This document shows positions 43,389 to 51,704 of a stretch of 64,000 nt of DNA, one piece after another. Below the pieces are notes generated by a model. It worked only from the letters and a program-made list of their open reading frames with translations. It was not told the origin of the DNA and ran no database searches. Position 1 is the first letter of the stretch. The number at the start of each line of letters is the position of its first letter. This stretch comes from Novosphingobium sp. NDB2Meth1 (GTDB lineage: Bacteria > Pseudomonadota > Alphaproteobacteria > Sphingomonadales > Sphingomonadaceae). Location of the stretch: contig NZ_FPEH01000016.1 in assembly GCF_900117425.1 (NCBI RefSeq), positions 1-64,000 of the forward strand, in the 5' to 3' direction. Position numbers and translations under genes: made by a program.

Positions 43389-45179
43389 TCATTTGCTGGC
43401 GTCGATGGTCCGCACGTCGCGCGGCACGTCGACCACGGACTTGCTGCGGAACAGACCTTCGAACGCGTCGATATCGGTCGGCCCGGTCACCGTATCGCGC
43501 CCGGCCTTGAACACGGTAAAACCGTCGCCGCCGAGGGCAAGGAAGCCGTTCACCGTCACGCGGTAGCTCGCGGCGGGATCGAGGGGCTTTCCGTTCAGCG
43601 TGATCGCGGTGACCCGGCTGCCCTCCGGCTGGCGGCGATCATAGCGGAAGACAAACCCCGCCGAGGGCGCCAGCACCTGCTCCGGTCCGATCGCATCAAA
43701 CCCCTGCTCCAGCACCGCCTTGATCTCGGCCCCGGTCAGCGTTTCGGTCACCAACGCATTACCGAAGGGCTGGACGAGATAGATGTCGCCGAAGGTGACC
43801 GTTCCGTCCGCGGCCGGAACGAGCGCAGCGCGTACGCCATAAGGGTTCATGAAGGCGATCTGCGCTCCCGCGCTGCGGGTGGCCGCCAGCTGCGCATCGG
43901 CAATCAGGTGCGCGAGCGGACCGCCGGTGCTGCCCGCAGGCGCCTCGCCGCGATCCGCCGGGCCGGAGAGCTTGCCGACCGGACGCGTTGCGAAAGACTT
44001 CGCCGCATCGACATAGCGCTGGACATAAGCGGCGATGTCCGTGCGCGGGGCATAGGCAGGCACCAGCGGCGAGAGCGCGACTGGTCCCTTCGCCGAGTTG
44101 AACGGCTGCGACTGCACGATCAGGTTGCGCGCGCTCCGGGCGGTGACGCGGTGCGCAGCGGGATCGATGGCCAGCGTGATCTCGGTCAGTTCCTTGCCGT
44201 AAAGCCCCGCGCTGGTGAGCAGCACTTTGCGCGCCGGATCGCTGGTCGGCAGCTCGCAGATATAGTCGGCATGGGTGTGGCCCGACACCACGACATCGAC
44301 TTCGGGCGACACGCGCGCGAGAATGGGCTGGATGTCCCCCGCAAAGCCGCCGCAGCCGTTGGGATCGGGCGCGCCGCTCTGCTTGCCGCCCTGGTGGATC
44401 AGGACGACAATGGCATCGGCTCCCTGGGATTTGAGCTTGGGTACTTCGGCATTGATCGTGTCTGCTTCGTCCGCGAAGGTCACGTCGGCAATGCCCGCCG
44501 GATTGACCAGCATCGGCGTGCCCCTGAGCGTGAGTCCGATCACCCCGACCTTCACCTGCGACGCACCGGTTCCGAAGGTGCGGATCGCACTCGCCGGGAA
44601 CAGCGGCGCGCCGGATGCGGTCAATGTGCTGGCGGCGAGATAGTGGTAACGTGCTCCGGCAAAGCGTTCGAGCTGACATGGCTCGCGCACCGTCAGCTTC
44701 TCGCAGCCGCCTGCCTGCATCCGCCGCAGTTCCTTCGTGCCGCGGTCAAACTCGTGGTTGCCGACCGCCGCGTAATCGAGGCCGATGCGGCTGAGCGTTT
44801 CGACCGACGGCTCATCAAGAAACAGCGACGAGGCCAGCGGCGAGGCGCTGATGAGATCGCCCGCAGCGACAGTGAGCGAGTAGGGATGCTTCATGCGCAG
44901 CGAATCGAGCGCGCTGGCAAGCCAGGCCGCACCGCCTGCGGGGACTTGTGCGGTACCGCCTTGCCCATCGGGCATGCCCACGCTCTGGCGCGGGGGTTCA
45001 AGATTGCCATGGAAATCGTTGAACGCCAGCACTGCAACCTCCACGGGAACGGCCGGTGGCGGCGTCGAAACCAGGGCGCCCCCTGCCTGCGGTGCGGCAC
45101 ACCCCGAAAGCAGCCCGGTGAACGCCAGCGCACCCGCTGCCAGCATACCGGCGCGGCGCGTATTGCCCATAAACGTCAT
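43389..45179 (-). CDS. 5'-nucleotidase/metallophosphatase lipoprotein
   Basis: 596 residues. The signal sequence ends in the lipobox GLLSGC. The metallophosphatase domain has VAVLAFNDFHGNLE, AAGDLIS, GNHEFDRG, LIHQGGK and SGHTHADY ligands; the C-terminal 5'-nucleotidase domain (about 400-590) ends GFLALGGDGFTVFKAG. It probably releases phosphate from nucleotides in the periplasm. ATG 45179 has AGGAG 8 bases upstream. It is divergent from a TetR regulator with a dyad in between. Confidence 0.92.
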   Translation of the reverse strand: MTFMGNTRRAGMLAAGALAFTGLLSGCAAPQAGGALVSTPPPAVPVEVAVLAFNDFHGNLEPPRQSVGMPDGQGGTAQVPAGGAAWLASALDSLRMKHPYSLTVAAGDLISASPLASSLFLDEPSVETLSRIGLDYAAVGNHEFDRGTKELRRMQAGGCEKLTVREPCQLERFAGARYHYLAASTLTASGAPLFPASAIRTFGTGASQVKVGVIGLTLRGTPMLVNPAGIADVTFADEADTINAEVPKLKSQGADAIVVLIHQGGKQSGAPDPNGCGGFAGDIQPILARVSPEVDVVVSGHTHADYICELPTSDPARKVLLTSAGLYGKELTEITLAIDPAAHRVTARSARNLIVQSQPFNSAKGPVALSPLVPAYAPRTDIAAYVQRYVDAAKSFATRPVGKLSGPADRGEAPAGSTGGPLAHLIADAQLAATRSAGAQIAFMNPYGVRAALVPAADGTVTFGDIYLVQPFGNALVTETLTGAEIKAVLEQGFDAIGPEQVLAPSAGFVFRYDRRQPEGSRVTAITLNGKPLDPAASYRVTVNGFLALGGDGFTVFKAGRDTVTGPTDIDAFEGLFRSKSVVDVPRDVRTIDASK

Positions 45180-45223
45180 CGACCCATCTCCTGCTGTCGG
45201 CATCACCGCCGATCCGGACTCGA

Positions 45224-45246
45224 TCAATTGCCTGTAACGCAATTGA
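45224..45246. promoter_or_regulatory. dyad between the 5'-nucleotidase and TetR genes
   Basis: TCAATTGC-CTGTAAC-GCAATTGA has perfect 8-bp arms and a 7-base spacer, 23 bp in all. Its place between divergent genes, one a TetR regulator, makes it a likely operator. Confidence 0.6.
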
Positions 45247-45305
45247 ATCCGTCTCGGGCAATGCCTAGTATGGGCAGTAGGCCTCCCCGGCGACAGGATC
45301 ATAAC

Positions 45306-45941
45306 ATGCCCCGCGCGCAGTCCGATATCGAAGCCGGTCAGGAGCGTCTGGTCGAACTGGCCTGCGCCCTGATCGAGGAGCGCGGCGGGCAGGCGCTGAA
45401 CATGCAGGAAATCGCGCTGCGGGCAGGCATCTCTCCGGCTCAGGTCTTCCGCTATTTCGAAAGCCGCGAGGCGCTGCTCGAAGCCGTCGCCGAATACTGG
45501 TTCCGCCCCAAGGTCGCGATCATGGAGGAAGTGGTCGCCAGCGAGCTGCCGCCCCGCCGCAAGATGTACGAGTTCTTCGCGCGCCGCTTCGTGATGATGC
45601 GCGATGCCTACCGTGCCGATCCGGTCGCACACGAGATGTATGTCGAGCTGGGCAACGAATACTTCGAACAGGTGCGCAGCTACGTCGATCTGGCCGATCA
45701 CTACCTCAGCATGATCATCGCCGAAGCAATGGGCGAAGGATTCTTCCCTGGGCTCGAGATCGACATGACGCTGAGCCTGATCAACCAGATGGTCTCGCCC
45801 TACTGCAACATCGGCGTGATGGGCATGCTGATGGACCGCCTGTCCGAAGAGAAGCTTGCCCGGATCATCGATGCGGTGTTCGACGGCCTTTCCGCGCAGG
45901 ACCGCGGGGCCATGGGCGTCAGCGGGCTGCGCGCCGCCTAG
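45306..45941 (+). CDS. TetR-family transcriptional regulator
   Basis: 211 residues. The N-terminal helix-turn-helix reads LNMQEIALRAGISPAQVFRYFESREALLEAV (about 32-62). The ligand-binding domain is Met-rich and has no recognisable effector motif. It is divergent from the 5'-nucleotidase. Its stop overlaps the end of the thermonuclease gene by 4 bases. Confidence 0.9.
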   Translation: MPRAQSDIEAGQERLVELACALIEERGGQALNMQEIALRAGISPAQVFRYFESREALLEAVAEYWFRPKVAIMEEVVASELPPRRKMYEFFARRFVMMRDAYRADPVAHEMYVELGNEYFEQVRSYVDLADHYLSMIIAEAMGEGFFPGLEIDMTLSLINQMVSPYCNIGVMGMLMDRLSEEKLARIIDAVFDGLSAQDRGAMGVSGLRAA

Positions 45942-46405
45942 GCCGCGCACCAGTCGCCGCGCCGGCCTTGCCAGTGTTCGGCGAGGCCTTCGCGTTCCAG
46001 CACTGCACCCAGACTGCGCCCGCCGCGCAACACCACGCGCAGTGCGCGCCCATAGCGGTCGGTCTCGCGCCCCTCGACCACCAAGGTGAACGAGCCGGCA
46101 TTGAGCAGGTCGGTCAGCCGCAGTGTCGCTGCCTGGGCCAGACGGGCCTCATAGGCGCAGGAAGGATGGTCGAGCTCCGGCGCATTGACGTCGGCAATGC
46201 GGATCTTCAGGCCGCGATACCAGAACGTATCGCCGTCGACGACGCAAGTGACGCGCACGGGTCCCTCGCATGGCGCGAACCTGGCCGTTTCCGTGTCAGC
46301 CGCGGCGATTGGACGCGGCTCGGCGAGAATGGCGCGACCGGACAAAGCGGCGGCAAGCAGGACGGTGAGACCGGCAGATTGCCGGATGACAGCTGCATTC
46401 TTCAT
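45938..46405 (-). CDS. thermonuclease (SNase) family secreted nuclease
   Basis: 155 residues. An N-terminal signal peptide (LTVLLAAALSGRAILA) is followed by VTCVVDGDTFWYRGLKIRIADVNAPEL and ETDRYGRALRVVL, the SNase motifs with Asp, Arg and Glu catalytic candidates. The C-terminal GLAEHWQGRRGDWC fits the family. Sphingomonads often carry several such small nucleases of unclear role. The promoter region upstream is markedly AT-rich. Confidence 0.88.
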   Translation of the reverse strand: MKNAAVIRQSAGLTVLLAAALSGRAILAEPRPIAAADTETARFAPCEGPVRVTCVVDGDTFWYRGLKIRIADVNAPELDHPSCAYEARLAQAATLRLTDLLNAGSFTLVVEGRETDRYGRALRVVLRGGRSLGAVLEREGLAEHWQGRRGDWCAA

Positions 46406-46650
46406 GCCGCCGCGATGGCATATATTCTTGCTTTGTTCTATATAAAAACGTTATAGTACAATAGCTTAGTATTCTTTCGCAAAGATGGACGGCAGCAAGA
46501 TTGAAGGACCGGCTGAAAAATCGTGACGCAAAGCCATAGCAGAATGAAAAACAGTATTCCGAAAATAGCATCGGTCGATTGGCGATATCTTAACCAGAAT
46601 TGCGGATTTCTACTGGCGCTCGGTTTCGCTGCAGCAGGTGTTTTCAGATC

Positions 46651-46941
46651 ATGCCGGACTTCTTCTTCGATCTGCGTTGGCGCATCATTATCGGCCTTGG
46701 GGTGATGAGCTTGAGTTCACTGGGTCTCGCCATGATCGGCAAGAGCGCGTCCGTCAGCTACCAGGGGCCGAGCGCAGAAGAGCGCGAAGAGGCCCGCAAG
46801 GCCGTGCAAGAGTACGAGGCCGAGCGCGAAATTCGAAAGGCCCGGCGGACCGAAGGCTATGACCCCTCCGATCCGTCCGTCGTCCGCGATGGCTATCAGG
46901 ACGAATACAACCGCGGGTCCTACAGCGATTCGCAACCCTGA
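46651..46941 (+). CDS. small membrane-anchored protein with a charged helix
   Basis: 96 residues from ATG 46651 (an in-frame ATG at 46600 would add 17). One membrane helix (WRIIIGLGVMSLSSLGLAMIG) is followed by a strongly charged helix (SAEEREEARKAVQEYEAEREIRKARR) that may form a coiled coil, then a Tyr/Asp-rich tail. I recognise no family. It sits alone between the AT-rich gap and hbd. Confidence 0.6.
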   Translation: MPDFFFDLRWRIIIGLGVMSLSSLGLAMIGKSASVSYQGPSAEEREEARKAVQEYEAEREIRKARRTEGYDPSDPSVVRDGYQDEYNRGSYSDSQP

Positions 46942-46964
46942 CAAGGCAGGCCGCGCCCCGGCGC

Positions 46965-47834
46965 CTAGCGCGTCGGGACCGGCACCTCGCCGCTGTAGTC
47001 ATAGAAGCCGCGGCCCGACTTGCGGCCGAGCCAGCCTGCCTCGACATACTTCTGCAGCAGCGGCGCGGGGCGGTACTTCGGGTCACCCGTCGAGGCGAGG
47101 TAGATCTTCATGATCTCGAGCAGGGTGTCGAGCCCGATGAAGTCCGCGAGTTCGAGCGGGCCCATCGGGTGGTTGAGGCCCAGCTTCACGCCCTTGTCGA
47201 TATCCTGGATCGAGCCGGTGCCCGAGCCGAGCACGAAAGCCGCCTCGTTGATAAACGGCACGAAAATGCGGTTGACGATGAAGCCTGGCTCGTCCTGCGA
47301 CAGCACGATTTCCTTGCCGATATCGCTCACGAAACCGCGCACCGCTTCGATGGTCTGCACCGAGGTGGCAAGGCCGGGGATCACCTCGACCAGCTTCATC
47401 AGCGGCACGGGATTGAAGAAGTGGATGCCGATGAAGCGCTCCGGATCGGGCGAGGAGACGGCCATGCGGGTGATCGGGATCGAGGAGGTGTTGGTCGCCA
47501 TGATCGCGGCGGCGCCAAGGTGCTTGCCGGCGGCTTCGAAGATCCTGTGCTTGATATCCTCGCGCTCGGTCGCAGCCTCGATCACGAGATCGGCCTCGCC
47601 AAGGCGGGCGTAATCGCCGACGGCGGTGATGCGCGAAACCGTCGCGACGGCGTCTTCGGCCGGGATCTTGCCGCGCTCGGCCAGCTTCATCAGGCCCTTT
47701 TCGATCTTGGCCCGGGCCGCTTCCGCAACCGCGAGCGAAACATCGGAGAGCAGCACGGACTTGCCCGAAGCGGCCGCGACCTGAGCTATGCCCGAACCCA
47801 TCTGTCCGGCACCGATGACTGCGATTGTCTGCAT
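46965..47834 (-). CDS. hbd: 3-hydroxybutyryl-CoA dehydrogenase
   Basis: 289 residues. NAD-binding IGAGQMGSGIAQVAA, ATNTSSIPIT, the catalytic His segment IGIHFFNPVPLMKLVEVI, and NRIFVPFINEA plus NHPMGPLELADFIGLDT are all present. It interconverts acetoacetyl-CoA and 3-hydroxybutyryl-CoA in fatty-acid or butyrate metabolism. ATG 47834 is the canonical start. It follows the adenosyltransferase gene on the same strand by 84 bases. Confidence 0.96.
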   Translation of the reverse strand: MQTIAVIGAGQMGSGIAQVAAASGKSVLLSDVSLAVAEAARAKIEKGLMKLAERGKIPAEDAVATVSRITAVGDYARLGEADLVIEAATEREDIKHRIFEAAGKHLGAAAIMATNTSSIPITRMAVSSPDPERFIGIHFFNPVPLMKLVEVIPGLATSVQTIEAVRGFVSDIGKEIVLSQDEPGFIVNRIFVPFINEAAFVLGSGTGSIQDIDKGVKLGLNHPMGPLELADFIGLDTLLEIMKIYLASTGDPKYRPAPLLQKYVEAGWLGRKSGRGFYDYSGEVPVPTR

Positions 47835-47918
47835 GTGAACTATCCCGCCTGATTGCACGTTTGCGGGCTGACTAGTGTGGAATGGCGCCCATGGAAAGCT
47901 GCCAAATTGAGGGGGCAA

Positions 47919-48494
47919 TCAGCGCGAGGCGCCCGGCACCCACAGCGGATCGTTGCCCGCATTGATCGCGCGCGCGAGCACGAAGAAATAGTCAGACAAC
48001 CGGTTGAGATAGGCCAGCGCCGCCGGGTTAACCGGCTCGCTCGCCGCCAGCGCGGTAGCAGCGCGCTCGGCGCGGCGGGTGATCGCGCGGGCCAAGTGGA
48101 CGCGCGCGGCGCCTTCGCTGCCGCCGGGAAGGATGAAGCTCGTCAGCGGCGGCAGCGACGCATTGAGCGTATCGATCTCCGTCTCGAGCCGGTCGGGCTG
48201 GGCCGCGACAACACGCAGCACCATTTCGGACGGGGTGAAATCCGCTCCGCCAATCTCGCCGAGCGGAGTCGCCAGATCAGCGCCCAGATCGAACAGATCG
48301 TTCTGGATCCGGCGCAGCGCGGTGGCGCGATCAGCCTCCAGCGCCAGCGCAGCGAAACCGACCGCAGAGTTCAGTTCATCGACTTCGCCGATCGCCTCGA
48401 GGCGCAGGTCATGCTTGGCGCGGCGCGAGCCATCGACGAGGCCCGTCGTGCCGTCATCGCCGGTGCGCGTGTAGATCTTGTTGAGCTTGACCAC
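47919..48494 (-). CDS. cob(I)alamin adenosyltransferase (PduO type)
   Basis: 191 residues. IYTRTGDDGTTGLVDGSRRAKHDLRLEAIGEVDELNS is the PduO ATP-binding N-terminus; FILPGGSEGAARVHLARAITRRAER and LNRLSDYFFVLAR are later signatures. It makes adenosylcobalamin. GTG 48494 is the first start that keeps the family N-terminus; its RBS is weak. It lies 13 bases behind a HIG1-type small protein. Confidence 0.94.
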   Translation of the reverse strand: MVKLNKIYTRTGDDGTTGLVDGSRRAKHDLRLEAIGEVDELNSAVGFAALALEADRATALRRIQNDLFDLGADLATPLGEIGGADFTPSEMVLRVVAAQPDRLETEIDTLNASLPPLTSFILPGGSEGAARVHLARAITRRAERAATALAASEPVNPAALAYLNRLSDYFFVLARAINAGNDPLWVPGASR

Positions 48495-48507
48495 GCTGGA
48501 GGAACAG

Positions 48508-48744
48508 TCAGCGGCCGCCGTGGGTGAACAACAGCAGAATGGCGACAACCGCGACCGCGAGGCCCTGATACTTGATGCGGTTGAACATCATCTTGTTCTG
48601 CAGCAGCTGCATCTCGGTCGCACGCGTGCCATCGCCTTCCAGCTCGGCCTTGGTGCTGTTGAGGAAGGCGCCGATGCCGCGCAGCAGCGACCATACTGTA
48701 AGCCCCATCAGGATGAGGATCACGGGGACGAGGAAAAGTGTCAT
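48508..48744 (-). CDS. twin-transmembrane HIG1-domain-like small protein
   Basis: 78 residues with two membrane helices (about 2-24 and 58-74) around a charged loop with NKMMFNRIKYQGLAVAVV, the HIG1-type motif. In alphaproteobacteria such proteins are linked to cytochrome oxidase supercomplexes (from memory). It lies between gluQ (4-base overlap) and the adenosyltransferase gene. Confidence 0.82.
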   Translation of the reverse strand: MTLFLVPVILILMGLTVWSLLRGIGAFLNSTKAELEGDGTRATEMQLLQNKMMFNRIKYQGLAVAVVAILLLFTHGGR

Positions 48745-49595
48745 GGCAAGAGGTCTAGGCCCTCATGCAGCGAAATGCCACTGTCAAAGCGGGTAGCACG
48801 CAAAGCGGCGGCGAGCGCGGTTCCATCCTCCCCGGCGCGGCGGCGATCCGCGAGTGACGGCGCATGGCGGCGCTTGGCGAGCTTGCATCCATCGGGGCCG
48901 GTCAGCAGCGGGTGGTGATGCCAGCGCGGCTCGGGCAGGCCGAGCAGGAATTGCAGCAGGCGGTGGATATGCGTGGCAGCAAAGAGATCGGCGCCGCGGG
49001 TCACGACCGTCACACCGTCCTCGGCATCGTCGAGCGTGGCGGCCAGGTGGTAACTCGCGGGCGCGTCGCGGCGCCAGATCACCACGTCGCCGAGCATGGC
49101 CGGGCGAGCGCTTTGCGGTCCGCGCAGTTCATCGAACCATGTGAGCGGCCCTGCCAGTTCCGCCGCCTGCTCGACATCGAGCCGCCAGACGGGATCAGGT
49201 GAGCCGAGCGGCGGATTCCGCAGGCAGGTGCCGGGATAGATCGGCCCGTCCGGCCCTTGCAGCGTGGCAGCAGCGGCCACTTCGGCCCGGGTACAGCGGC
49301 AGGGATAGATGAGACCCATCGCGCGCAGGTTCTGCGCTGCCTCGCGGTAGCGCTCGATGCGGGTGGACTGTGGGGGCACTTCCTCGAAGGTCAGGCCCAG
49401 CCAGTGGAGGTCTTCGCGGAATTCGTCGGCGAGTTCAGGCCGGCTGCGCGCGCCGTCGATGTCCTCGATACGCAGCAGGAACCGGCCACCGTCTCTTGCA
49501 GCACGGTCATGCGCGGCAATCGCGGCATAAGCATGGCCCAAATGCAGCGATCCGTTGGGACTGGGCGCAAATCGGGTGACAGTGGGAGCGGACAT
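48741..49595 (-). CDS. gluQ: glutamyl-Q tRNA(Asp) synthetase
   Basis: 284 residues, lacking the anticodon-binding domain of GluRS. TRFAPSPNGSLHLGHAYAA is the HIGH region, LRIEDID and a zinc site beginning CRCTRAE are present, and the KMSKS position reads KLAKRRH. It attaches Glu to queuosine at position 34 of tRNA-Asp. ATG 49595 gives the family start. It is first of a gluQ-HIG1-adenosyltransferase run. Confidence 0.94.
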   Translation of the reverse strand: MSAPTVTRFAPSPNGSLHLGHAYAAIAAHDRAARDGGRFLLRIEDIDGARSRPELADEFREDLHWLGLTFEEVPPQSTRIERYREAAQNLRAMGLIYPCRCTRAEVAAAATLQGPDGPIYPGTCLRNPPLGSPDPVWRLDVEQAAELAGPLTWFDELRGPQSARPAMLGDVVIWRRDAPASYHLAATLDDAEDGVTVVTRGADLFAATHIHRLLQFLLGLPEPRWHHHPLLTGPDGCKLAKRRHAPSLADRRRAGEDGTALAAALRATRFDSGISLHEGLDLLP

Positions 49596-49628
49596 GGCCT
49601 CGGTTCATAGCCATGTGCCGGGAAAACA

Positions 49629-49663
49629 AAAACGGCTGCCTTAAAGGGTAAGGCAGCCGTTTT
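49629..49663 (-). terminator. strong intrinsic terminator behind the 27-residue peptide gene
   Basis: A perfect 15-bp stem AAAACGGCTGCCTTA/TAAGGCAGCCGTTTT with a 5-base loop has an A/T-rich flank on both sides, so it can work in either direction. It lies 44 bases after the small gene and just upstream of gluQ. Confidence 0.9.
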
Positions 49664-49706
49664 CTTTGGGAAGCCCGCGGAGCGGGTTGGCGTTCACCGG
49701 GCCAGC

Positions 49707-49790
49707 TCAGACGAGCGTGGCACCGAAGAACATGCTGCTGATGCCAGCAGCCAGAACCAGCGAGACGATCGCCGAAGTGTAGTTACGCAT
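49707..49790 (-). CDS. 27-residue single-helix membrane peptide
   Basis: An open frame beginning MRNYTSAIVSLVLAAG and ending GATLV* encodes one hydrophobic helix with a short polar N-terminus. The ATG at 49790 has a near-perfect RBS (AGGAGG, 5 bases upstream), and a 15-bp terminator follows 44 bases downstream, so it has the full layout of a stand-alone gene. It is too short for most gene callers. No function is recognised; small single-span peptides often modify transporters or respiratory complexes. Confidence 0.7.
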   Translation of the reverse strand: MRNYTSAIVSLVLAAGISSMFFGATLV

Positions 49791-50132
49791 AGTGTCCTCC
49801 TGTTTTGAGACCTTTCAGGAGACTCTCCCATTCCAGAGGCGCCGGCAGGGTGGTGGATTGCACAGAGCGTTTGGAACGAGGGCGCAAATAGGGATTCCCG
49901 CCCGTGCTGCAAGTGCGAACAAGGCAAGCACAGTTGCAATCCATGCAATCGGTTTTCTTTTGCGACTGAATGACTGAAAAACAAGGATTTTTCTGAGTTA
50001 TGCCCTTTGGTGAAGCACAAATGTTTCAATGACAGAATATTTTCTAAACCAGATGCGTGTCGCGCAATCGCAACATTCGCCTTTTTTTGCGCGTCGCTGG
50101 ACAGCGCGAGGCGAGATCATTATCCGCCTGCC
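49791..50132. other. 342-base gene-less region between the small peptide gene and guaA
   Basis: It holds the divergent promoters of both genes and is AT-rich near 49960-50050. A TTGCA-N5-TGCAA dyad lies at 49934-49948. No further gene is seen. Confidence 0.6.
49934..49948. promoter_or_regulatory. TTGCA-N5-TGCAA dyad upstream of guaA
   Basis: TTGCA-ATCCA-TGCAA has the same arms and spacing as the dyad at 33905-33919. It lies about 185 bases before guaA and 144 before the small peptide gene. Confidence 0.45.
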
Positions 50133-51692
50133 ATGAGCATTCAGCCTTCAGAATCGATCCTCATTGTCGACTTCGGTAGCCAGGTCACCCAGCTGATCGC
50201 GCGCCGCGTGCGTGAAGCGGGGGTCTACTCCGAAATCGCCCCCTTCACGCAGGCCGAAGCCGCCTTCCACCGGATGAAGCCCAAGGGCATCATCCTGTCG
50301 GGCTCCCCGGCCAGCGTGCCCGCTGAAGGCAGCCCCCGCGCGCCGCAGGTGCTGTTCGACAGCGGGCTGCCGATCCTCGGGATCTGCTACGGCCAGCAGG
50401 TGATGAGCCAGCAGCTCGGCGGCGATGTGCAGCCGGGCGATTCCGGCGAGTTTGGCCGTGCCTTCCTGACGGTCACCGAGCCATGCGCCCTGTTCGACGG
50501 CCTATGGGCGCCGGGCGAGCGGCATCAGGTGTGGATGAGCCATGGCGACAAGGTGACCCAGTTTGCACCCGGCTTCCGCATCGTTGCCGTGTCCGATGGC
50601 GCCCCCTTCGCTGTCATCGCCAACGACGAGAAGCGCTACTACGGCACCCAGTTCCACCCCGAGGTGGTCCACACGCCCGATGGCGGCAAGCTGATCGCCA
50701 ACTTCGTTCGCCATGTCTGCGGCTGCACCGGTGAATGGACCATGGCGGAGTTCCGCAAGACCAAGATTGCCGAAATCCGCGAACAGGTCGGCGATGCCCG
50801 CGTGATCTGCGGCCTTTCCGGCGGCGTCGATTCCGCCGTCGCCGCTGTGCTGATCCACGAAGCGATCGGCGACCAGCTGACCTGCGTCTTCGTCGATCAC
50901 GGCCTGATGCGCATGGGCGAGGCCGAGCAGGTCGTCAGCCTGTTCCGCGGCCACTACAACATCCCGCTCGTCCACAAGGACGTCTCGGCGCTGTTCCTAG
51001 GCGGTCTTGCCGGGGTGACCGATCCCGAGGCCAAGCGCAAGTTCATCGGCAAGACCTTCATCGACGTGTTCGAGGCCGAGGCCAAGCAGGTCGGCGGCGC
51101 GGACTTCCTCGCACAGGGCACGCTCTATCCGGACGTTATCGAGAGTGTCTCGTTCACCGGTGGCCCTTCGGTGACGATCAAGAGCCACCACAACGTGGGC
51201 GGCCTGCCCGAGCGGATGAACATGAAGCTCGTCGAACCCTTGCGCGAGCTGTTCAAGGACGAAGTCCGCGCGCTGGGCCGCGAGCTCGGCCTGCCGGACG
51301 TCTTCGTCGGCCGCCACCCCTTCCCCGGCCCCGGCCTTGCCATCCGCATTCCCGGCGAAGTGACGCGCGAGAAGTGCGATATCCTGAGGAAGGCCGACGC
51401 GATCTACCTCGAGGAAATCCGCAACGCCGGGCTCTATGATGCGATCTGGCAGGCCTTTGCCGTGCTGCTGCCGGTGCGCACCGTGGGCGTGATGGGCGAT
51501 TTCCGCACCTATGACAGCGTCTGCGCGCTGCGTGCGGTGACCTCGACCGACGGCATGACCGCCGATATCTATCCCTTCGACGCCCATTTCCTCAGCCGCG
51601 TGGCGACGCGGATCGTCAACGAGGTCAAGGGCATCAACCGCGTGGTCTACGACTATACGTCGAAGCCGCCCGGCACCATCGAGTGGGAATGA
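50133..51692 (+). CDS. guaA: GMP synthase (glutamine-hydrolysing)
   Basis: 519 residues. The class I amidotransferase domain has [10 protein letters not shown] (catalytic Cys) and [11 protein letters not shown] (His/Glu); the ATP-pyrophosphatase P-loop is [11 protein letters not shown], followed by the GMP-synthase dimerisation domain ending KPPGTIEWE. It converts XMP to GMP. ATG 50133 is the family start. Confidence 0.98.
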   Translation: MSIQPSESILIVDFGSQVTQLIARRVREAGVYSEIAPFTQAEAAFHRMKPKGIILSGSPASVPAEGSPRAPQVLFDSGLPILGICYGQQVMSQQLGGDVQPGDSGEFGRAFLTVTEPCALFDGLWAPGERHQVWMSHGDKVTQFAPGFRIVAVSDGAPFAVIANDEKRYYGTQFHPEVVHTPDGGKLIANFVRHVCGCTGEWTMAEFRKTKIAEIREQVGDARVICGLSGGVDSAVAAVLIHEAIGDQLTCVFVDHGLMRMGEAEQVVSLFRGHYNIPLVHKDVSALFLGGLAGVTDPEAKRKFIGKTFIDVFEAEAKQVGGADFLAQGTLYPDVIESVSFTGGPSVTIKSHHNVGGLPERMNMKLVEPLRELFKDEVRALGRELGLPDVFVGRHPFPGPGLAIRIPGEVTREKCDILRKADAIYLEEIRNAGLYDAIWQAFAVLLPVRTVGVMGDFRTYDSVCALRAVTSTDGMTADIYPFDAHFLSRVATRIVNEVKGINRVVYDYTSKPPGTIEWE

Positions 51693-51704
51693 CGGGCGCC
51701 CTGT

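Noticed and set aside
43908-45305. Plus-strand frame reading upstream from the TetR gene across the 5'-nucleotidase gene
   Set aside because: It only extends the TetR frame backwards through antisense sequence; ATG 45306 begins at the normal TetR N-terminus.
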